Assembly: GCA_044226195.1 (NCBI GenBank)
Contig: JBGAHO010000015.1
Span: 17,854-81,853 of the forward strand
Reading direction: 5' to 3'
DNA: 64,000 nt
From: RPQJ01 sp044226195
GTDB lineage: Bacteria; Pseudomonadota; Gammaproteobacteria; Steroidobacterales; Steroidobacteraceae
The first letter of the stretch is position 1; every line of letters starts with the position of its first letter. The notes beneath the pieces were generated by a model. That model ran no database searches. It saw nothing but the letters and a program-made list of their open reading frames with translations, and was not told the DNA's origin. This document shows, piece after piece, positions 58,793 to 64,000 of the stretch. The position numbers were made by a program, and so were the translations under genes.

Positions 58793-59532
58793 GCGTCGTC
58801 CTCCTGCTCGCGCCACTCCGCGAGCGTGGCGCGCAGCCGGTTGAGCGCCTGCCCGTGCAGCTGGCAGACGCGCGACTCCGTCACGTTCAGCACCGCGCCG
58901 ATTTCCTTCAGGTTCAGTTCACGTTCGTAGTACAGCGACATGACCAGCTTCTCGCGTTCGGGCAGGCGGTCGATCGCCGCGATGAGCGCGTCGCGCATCG
59001 CTTCGTCGGTGACGTCCGCCAGCGGATCGAACGCCGGATCGGCCGGCAGGTCCACCGGCACGCCTTCCGGCGACGCCATCTGCTCGAGCGACAGCAGCCG
59101 GCACGAGGCCGCATCGCGCACGATGCGCTGGTACTCCTCGACGCCGACGCCCATGCGCTCGGCGACGGCGAAGTCGTCGGCTTCGCCGCCCGTCTCGTTC
59201 TCCACGTCCCGCAGGGCCTGCGCCGCGGCGCGCGCCTTGCGGTGCACCGAGCGCGGCGCCCAGTCGAGCCGACGCAGGGCATCGAGCATCGCGCCGCGGA
59301 TGCGGATGCCGGCGTAGGTCTCGAACGTCGCGCCGCGGTCCGCCGTGTAGTGGGCCGCCGCTTCGAGCAATCCGAGCATCCCGGCCTGCACCAGGTCCTC
59401 CACGTCCACCTGCGGCGGCAACCGCCCCGCCAGGTGGAAGGCAATGCGCTTCACCAGCTCGGCGTGCTGCGTGACCAGCACGTCCGAGTCCGATCGCGGC
59501 CGCGCCACCGCGTAGTTGCCGATGCGGCTCAC
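58789..59532 (-). CDS. fliA: Flagellar sigma factor FliA (sigma-28)
   Basis: A 247-residue sigma-70-family factor. GTG 59532 is chosen because it overlaps the fleN stop (GTGA); longer frames only extend into the neighbour. Region 2 shows RIAFHLAGRLPPQVDVEDLV and TFETYAGIRIRGAMLDALRR; region 4 has REKLVMSLYYERELNLKEIG and VTESRVCQLHGQALNRLRAT. It directs late flagellar and chemotaxis genes. Two sequences that fit its promoter are found between the che operon and fliK. Confidence 0.95.
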   Translation of the reverse strand: MSRIGNYAVARPRSDSDVLVTQHAELVKRIAFHLAGRLPPQVDVEDLVQAGMLGLLEAAAHYTADRGATFETYAGIRIRGAMLDALRRLDWAPRSVHRKARAAAQALRDVENETGGEADDFAVAERMGVGVEEYQRIVRDAASCRLLSLEQMASPEGVPVDLPADPAFDPLADVTDEAMRDALIAAIDRLPEREKLVMSLYYERELNLKEIGAVLNVTESRVCQLHGQALNRLRATLAEWREQEDDA

Positions 59533-60413
59533 TGGACCACCTCCAGCCCAGCCGCGGGCCGGCGCACCAGTCGTTCGACGAAGAACTCGAGGTGCCCGCG
59601 CGGTCCCGCGGGTATGGGCCATGTATCGGTCAACCGGGCGAGATTCTTGAACGCCAGGGAGGCCTTGCTGTTGGGATAAGCATCCAGTACGGGTCGTTGT
59701 TCACGGATTGCACGGCCGAGCATGTCGTCGTCCGGGATCTCCCCGACGAACTCCACCACGGCCTCCAGGTAACGGGCCGTAACCCGTTGCAGCCGCTGGA
59801 AAACGGCCAGCGCCTCGCCGGGCTGCCGGGTCATGTTCACCAGCACCCGGAAGCGCTGCACGTTGTGCTCGCGGCTCAGCACCTTCATCAGGGCATACGC
59901 ATCCGTAATGGATGCAGGTTCGTCGCGGATGACCAGCAGCACGTGCTGCGCGGCCTGGCTGAAGCGCAGCACGCCGTCGGCGATGCCCGCGCTGGTGTCG
60001 ACGATCAGGGTGTCGATCTCGGAGCCGAGGCCGCTGAAGGCGCGCACCAGGCCGATGTGCTCGGCCGGGCTCAGGTTCGCCATGCGGGCGACGCCGGAGG
60101 CGCCCGGCGCGATGCGGATGCCGTTCGGCGCCTGCACGATCACTTCCTGCAGCGTGCGCTCGCCCGAGAGCACGTGCGCGAGCGTGTAGCGCGGGGAGAT
60201 GCCCATCAGCACGTCGACGTTCGCGAGGCCGAGGTCGCCGTCGAGCAGCATGACCTGCCGCCCCGCCAGCGCCAGCGCGCTCGCGAGGTTCACCGACACC
60301 GTGGTCTTGCCCACGCCGCCCTTGCCGCCGCTCACCGCGATCACGCGCACGGGTTCGGAGTGCCGCATCGTCGCTTCCGCGACGCGCTGGACGGTGGAAT
60401 CACGCTGCAGCAT
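59529..60413 (-). CDS. fleN: Flagellar number regulator FleN/FlhG (MinD-like ATPase)
   Basis: A 294-residue deviant-Walker ATPase: VIAVSGGKGGVGKTTVSVNL (P-loop), VMLLDGDLGLANVDVLMG, TLIVDTSAGIADGVLRFSQA and NMTRQPGEALAVFQRLQRV. It limits flagellar number and in Pseudomonas restrains FleQ. The start overlaps the end of flhF by 14 bases. A FleQ gene is not in the window. Confidence 0.94.
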   Translation of the reverse strand: MLQRDSTVQRVAEATMRHSEPVRVIAVSGGKGGVGKTTVSVNLASALALAGRQVMLLDGDLGLANVDVLMGISPRYTLAHVLSGERTLQEVIVQAPNGIRIAPGASGVARMANLSPAEHIGLVRAFSGLGSEIDTLIVDTSAGIADGVLRFSQAAQHVLLVIRDEPASITDAYALMKVLSREHNVQRFRVLVNMTRQPGEALAVFQRLQRVTARYLEAVVEFVGEIPDDDMLGRAIREQRPVLDAYPNSKASLAFKNLARLTDTWPIPAGPRGHLEFFVERLVRRPAAGLEVVQ

Positions 60414-61659
60414 GGATCAGTCCTCCGAAGCGGCGGGCGAGCAGGTCCTCGTCCGCACACGCGCCCGCCTTGCGGGCCAGGGTGGCGGCGTGCGCGACGA
60501 GCTGGTGGGCGCGCGCCGGTTGAATGTCCTGGGGAATGCGCGGGCCCTGGCAGACCCACGACACGGGCAGCCGCGTCATCGCGAGCGCGGAAAGCGCGCC
60601 GCCGAGGGTCGCGGCCTCGTCGACCTTGGTCAGGATGCAGTGCGCGGGGCGCAGTGCGTGGAAGCCCGCGAGCGCGGCATCGAGCGCGCCACCCTGGGTG
60701 CTGGCCGCGAGCACCACGCCGATCTCGACGTGCCGGACGGCGGCGAGTGCGCCGAGTTCCTCGCCGATGCGCTGCGTGCGCGGATTGACGCCCGCGGTGT
60801 CGACCAGCACGAGGCGCCGGTCACCGAGGCGTTCGAGCGTGCCGGCGAGCGCCGCCGGCCCCTCGACGGCGAAGGTCTGCACGCCGAGCACGCGGCCGAG
60901 CGCCTGCAATTGCTCCTGCGCGCCGAAGCGGTCGCGATCCGTGGTCACCAGCGCGATCTCGCGCGGGCCGCGATCGAGCACCCAGCGGGTGGCGAACTTG
61001 GCGAGCGTGACGGTCTTGCCGACGCCGTTCGGGCCGACCAGTGCGAGCACGCCGCCATCCTCGAGCGCCGGGCTGGTGGTGGTGGCGATGCGGCGGGCGA
61101 GGTGCGCGAGCGGCAGGCGCGAGGCGCGCTCCTCGTCGATCTGCGCAGGCAGTTCGTCGACGACGCCGATGGCGATGTCGCGCGCGATGCCGATCGCGGT
61201 GAGGTCGGCGAGGATGCGGGCGCGCACCGGCTCGCGGCGGGTGTAGTCGTTCCAGGCGAGGGCCGCGACCTGGGTCTCGAGCAGCGAGCGCAGGCTGCGG
61301 ATCTCCGCGCCCAGCTGCGGCGTGGCCTCGAACGAGCCGAGCCGGCCCGGTTCGGTCGCATACCCATTGCGCGCCGCGAGCAGCTCGGTGGCGAAGTCCG
61401 GTTCGGATGCCGGGGGCGCCTCGGGCGCCGTCGCGACGGGCGCCGGCACGGCGCGCGGCGTCGACACCGGGGTCGCCTGCGTGGCCTGCGCGACGATCGC
61501 CTCGTGGCGCTCGCTGAAGTCGAAGTCGACGGCGGCGCAGACGACGACGCCGTCGGGCGTGCGCTGCGTGGAGAGGATCACCGCGTCCTCGCCGAGCTCG
61601 GCGCGGATGCGCGCCAGCGCCTGGCGGGTGTCGCGGGCCGTGTATCGCTGCATTTTCAT
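60400..61659 (-). CDS. flhF: Flagellar placement GTPase FlhF
   Basis: A 419-residue SRP-family GTPase. The N-terminus MKMQRYTARDTRQALARIRA and ELGEDAVILSTQRT begins the basic B-domain. After a Pro/Ala-rich spacer comes the NG domain: LALVGPNGVGKTVTLAKFAT (G1), VTTDRDRFGAQEQLQALGRV, VLVDTAGVNPRTQRIGEEL (G3) and CILTKVDEAATLGGALSALA (G4/G5). It sets the polar site and drives the earliest flagellar steps. ATG 61659 or 61653 begins the gene, which follows flhA with a gap of about 40 bases. Confidence 0.95.
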   Translation of the reverse strand: MKMQRYTARDTRQALARIRAELGEDAVILSTQRTPDGVVVCAAVDFDFSERHEAIVAQATQATPVSTPRAVPAPVATAPEAPPASEPDFATELLAARNGYATEPGRLGSFEATPQLGAEIRSLRSLLETQVAALAWNDYTRREPVRARILADLTAIGIARDIAIGVVDELPAQIDEERASRLPLAHLARRIATTTSPALEDGGVLALVGPNGVGKTVTLAKFATRWVLDRGPREIALVTTDRDRFGAQEQLQALGRVLGVQTFAVEGPAALAGTLERLGDRRLVLVDTAGVNPRTQRIGEELGALAAVRHVEIGVVLAASTQGGALDAALAGFHALRPAHCILTKVDEAATLGGALSALAMTRLPVSWVCQGPRIPQDIQPARAHQLVAHAATLARKAGACADEDLLARRFGGLIHAAA

Positions 61660-61699
61660 CGCTCGGACTCCAGGGTTCCGGGCCGTTCAAGGGTGTTCA

Positions 61700-63778
61700 T
61701 CAGCGTCCCACCGCGGCGACGAGCCGCACGCGACGGTTGTCGGGGATCTCGTTCCACGCGAGCACGTGCAGGCCCGGCACGCTGGCGCGCGTGAAGCGCG
61801 CGAGTGCGGCGCGCAGCTGCGGCGCGACCAGCAGCACCGCCGGCTGCCCGGAGGTCTCCTGTCGCTGCGTGGTCTCCGCGAGCCGGCCCTGCAGGCGTTC
61901 GGCGAGGCCGGGCTCGAGGGCGGGCTGCGCGGCGTTGTTGGCGACCGTGTTCTGCAGCAGCTGCTCGAGGTCGGGCTCGAGGGTGATCACGGGCAGCTCG
62001 ACGGACGAGCCGGCGATGTCCTGCACGATCTGGCGGCCGAGCGCGACGCGCACCTGCGCGACCAGCGTGGCCGGGTCCTGCGTGCGCGGGGCGTGCTCGG
62101 CCAGCGTCTCGACGATGGCCCGGAGGTTGCGCAGTGGCACGCGCTCGGCGAGCAGCAGCTGCAGCACGCGCACCACGGTGGCGAGCGGCAGCACCTTCGG
62201 CACGAGGTCCTCGACCAGGCGCGGCGCGGTCTTGGCGAGGCCGGCCAGCATCTGCTGCGCCTCCTCGTGGCCGAGCAGTTCGTGCGCGTGCGTCTGCAGC
62301 AACTGGCTCAGGTGCGTCGCGACGACCGTGCTCGCGTCGACCACCGTGTAGCCGAGCGTCTGGGCCTGGTCGCGCAGGCTCGGCTCGATCCACACCGCTT
62401 CCATGCCGAACGCCGGGTCGCGCGTCTCGAGGCCCTGCACCTTGCCGAACACGCGACCGGGATTGATGGCGAGCTCGCGGTCGGGATAGGCCACGCCCTC
62501 GCCCACCGTGACGCCGCCGAGGCTGATGCGATAGTCGTTCGGGCCGAGTTCGAGGTTGTCGCGGATGTGCACCGACTGCACGAGGAAGCCGAGGTCCTGC
62601 GACAGCTTGCGGCGCGCGCCCTTGATGCGCGCCAGCAGTTCGCCGCCCTGACTCTTGTCGACCAGCGGCACGAGGCGATAACCCACCTCGAGGCCGATCA
62701 GGTCGACGGGCTGCACGTCGTCCCAGGACAGCTCGCGAGCTTCGGGCGCCGGCAGCGCCGGCGGCTCGGGCGCCGGGGCCGCGGCCTGCGGCGCGACTTC
62801 GACGCGCTGCGAAAGGAAGTACGCGCCGGTGCCGCAGACTGCCGCCATCGCGAGGAAGGCGAGGTTCGGCATGCCCGGGATGATGCCCATCAGGCCGAGC
62901 AGGCCCGCGGCGACGGCGAGCGCCTTCGGATTGCGCGTCAGCTGCGTGACCAGCTCGTTGCCCATGTCCTGGGCGCGCGACATGCGCGTGACGATGATCG
63001 CCTGCGCGGTCGAGAGCAGCAGCGCCGGCACCTGCGCCACGAGGCCGTCACCGATGGTGAGCAGGGTGTACACGCGCGCGGCCTCGCTGAACGCGAGGTC
63101 GTGGCTCAGCGTGCCGATGGCGAGGCCGCCGACGATGTTGACCAGCAGGATCATGATGCCGGCCGTCGCGTCGCCGCGGACGAACTTGCTGGCACCGTCC
63201 ATCGAACCGTAGAAGTCGGACTCGGCCCGCACTTCGGCGCGCCGCTGGCGGGCCTCTTCCTGGGTGATCAGGCCGGCGCCGAGGTCGGCGTCGATCGCCA
63301 TCTGCTTGCCGGGCATCGAGTCGAGGGTGAAGCGCGCGCTCACCTCGGAGATGCGGCCGGCACCCTTGGTGACGACGATGAAGTTGATGATCGTGAGGAT
63401 GGCGAACACGACGATGCCGACGGCGTAGTTGCCGCCGACCACGAATTCGCCGAACGACTCGATGACGTGGCCCGCCGCCGCGGTGCCGGTGTGGCCGTGC
63501 AGCAGCACGACGCGCGTCGAGGCGACGTTGAGCGCGAGGCGCAGCAGGGTCGCCAGCAGCAGGACGATCGGGAAGGCGCCGAAGTCGAGCGGGCGCGCCA
63601 CGTACACGACCGCCATCACCACCACGACCGACAGCGCGATGTTGAAGGTGAACAGCGCGTCGAGCGCGATCGGCGGCAGCGGCACGACCATCATGGCGAG
63701 GATGGCCAGCAGCAGCAGCGGGGCCCCGAGGCCGTTGCGCAGCAGGCGGCGGAGGTCGACTCTTTTGAGGAAATCCAT
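61700..63778 (-). CDS. flhA: Flagellar export gate protein FlhA
   Basis: A 692-residue FlhA. ATG 63778 is used; ATG 63781 is adjacent, neither with a strong ribosome site. The N-terminal 330 residues hold about eight helices (APLLLLAILAMMVVPLPPIA, IVLLLATLLRLALNVASTRV, NYAVGIVVFAILTIINFIVV) and the conserved GAGRISEVSARFTLDSMPGK and MDGASKFVRGDATAG of the FHIPEP region. The cytoplasmic C-domain includes VHIRDNLELGPNDYRISLGG and MEAVWIEPSLRDQAQTLGYT. It forms the export gate ring and docks chaperone-substrate pairs. A sigma-54-like element sits just upstream. Confidence 0.96.
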   Translation of the reverse strand: MDFLKRVDLRRLLRNGLGAPLLLLAILAMMVVPLPPIALDALFTFNIALSVVVVMAVVYVARPLDFGAFPIVLLLATLLRLALNVASTRVVLLHGHTGTAAAGHVIESFGEFVVGGNYAVGIVVFAILTIINFIVVTKGAGRISEVSARFTLDSMPGKQMAIDADLGAGLITQEEARQRRAEVRAESDFYGSMDGASKFVRGDATAGIMILLVNIVGGLAIGTLSHDLAFSEAARVYTLLTIGDGLVAQVPALLLSTAQAIIVTRMSRAQDMGNELVTQLTRNPKALAVAAGLLGLMGIIPGMPNLAFLAMAAVCGTGAYFLSQRVEVAPQAAAPAPEPPALPAPEARELSWDDVQPVDLIGLEVGYRLVPLVDKSQGGELLARIKGARRKLSQDLGFLVQSVHIRDNLELGPNDYRISLGGVTVGEGVAYPDRELAINPGRVFGKVQGLETRDPAFGMEAVWIEPSLRDQAQTLGYTVVDASTVVATHLSQLLQTHAHELLGHEEAQQMLAGLAKTAPRLVEDLVPKVLPLATVVRVLQLLLAERVPLRNLRAIVETLAEHAPRTQDPATLVAQVRVALGRQIVQDIAGSSVELPVITLEPDLEQLLQNTVANNAAQPALEPGLAERLQGRLAETTQRQETSGQPAVLLVAPQLRAALARFTRASVPGLHVLAWNEIPDNRRVRLVAAVGR

Positions 63779-63794
63779 CATCACCGGGCATTGG

Positions 63795-63809
63795 AGCAAG
63801 ATCCGTGCC
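63795..63809 (-). promoter_or_regulatory. Candidate sigma-54 promoter before flhA
   Basis: On the minus strand GGCACGGATCTTGCT carries GG and GC at the -24/-12 spacing and matches GGCACG-N4-TTGC fully. In Pseudomonas flhA is RpoN/FleQ-dependent. The predicted start, about 63785, leaves almost no room for a ribosome site before ATG 63778, which lowers confidence. The rest of 63810-64000 shows no gene I can support; a frame toward flhB may lie beyond the window. Confidence 0.45.
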
Positions 63810-64000
63810 GTCGTCCGGTGACGGGATTCCGTCGGCCTGGCGCGGGTTTTCGGGGGTCGTGACGGCCCTTTTGGACCCGGACTGAAGGCTTCGCGCCGGC
63901 GCCGGTGCGGCGACGGACCGCATTACGTCGCATCGCGCGGACCCGGAGCCCGGAACGGAGCGGAGGGCCTCGCATGGCGGCGCGCCCCATCCCGGAGGGG

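Overview
The window reads as one continuous stretch of GC-rich, gene-dense chromosome from a motile gammaproteobacterium. Four things point that way: the flagellar order flhA-flhF-fleN-fliA-cheY-cheZ-motC-motD-DUF2802, which matches Pseudomonas-type polar-flagellum regions; a CTG-N10-CAG LexA box in front of a PA0069-type radical SAM gene; FliA-type promoter sequences; and many lipoproteins with outer-membrane-type proteins. A lineage near Xanthomonadales/Nevskiales/Steroidobacterales is my guess and has not been tested. I see no rRNA, tRNA, CRISPR array, transposase, phage gene or replication origin, and no gap above 300 bases.

Layout. 1-800: the 3' end of nadE, then a compact AT-rich inverted-repeat hairpin. 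802-4568: a secreted lipase-like hydrolase and the complete AMMECR1/Memo/radical-SAM triad. 4609-7633: a DUF1475 membrane protein, a cyclopropane-synthase-like methyltransferase and a TPR/TonB_C protein. 7637-21004 (minus strand): about eleven tightly packed genes, namely three or four lipoproteins, a membrane Ser/Thr kinase with a PEGA end, an FHA-like/PEGA/formylglycine-enzyme-like protein that appears frameshifted, a small exported protein, a TolQ/ExbB/MotA channel, an FHA protein and two membrane-anchored vWA proteins. This is my candidate for an undescribed system: a proton-driven envelope machine under phospho-threonine control. 21102-38073: mixed metabolism and transport (SOS-boxed radical SAM, MFS, LCAT-like esterase, YjdF-like, hydrolases, a large PAS histidine kinase, GATase, threonine deaminase, a Tat-exported class V aminotransferase, glutamine synthetase family, GST). 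38080-39183: an OprB-like porin. 39185-53795 (minus): a full chemosensory operon STAS-cheY-cheA-cheW-mcp-mcp-mcp-cheW-cheR-cheD-cheB-HDOD. 53973-55498 (plus): a FliK-like and an FlhB-C-like gene. 55456-63778 (minus): DUF2802, motD, motC, cheZ, cheY, fliA, fleN, flhF, flhA.

How it works together. The right third encodes flagellar export (FlhA), placement and number control (FlhF, FleN), late flagellar transcription (FliA), a second stator set (MotCD) and the chemotaxis circuit. CheZ and the flagellar CheY lie in the fli operon, while CheA, CheW, the receptors and the adaptation enzymes lie in the che operon. The two groups are joined by a divergent region holding back-to-back FliA-type promoters (53834-53860 minus, 53916-53943 plus). 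Genes inside each operon mostly overlap by 4 bases (ATGA, GTGA or TTGA), so several unusual GTG and TTG starts are supported by coupling. Nearly every long open frame opposite these genes is a codon-bias shadow and was left out. All domain calls are by eye; no database search was run.
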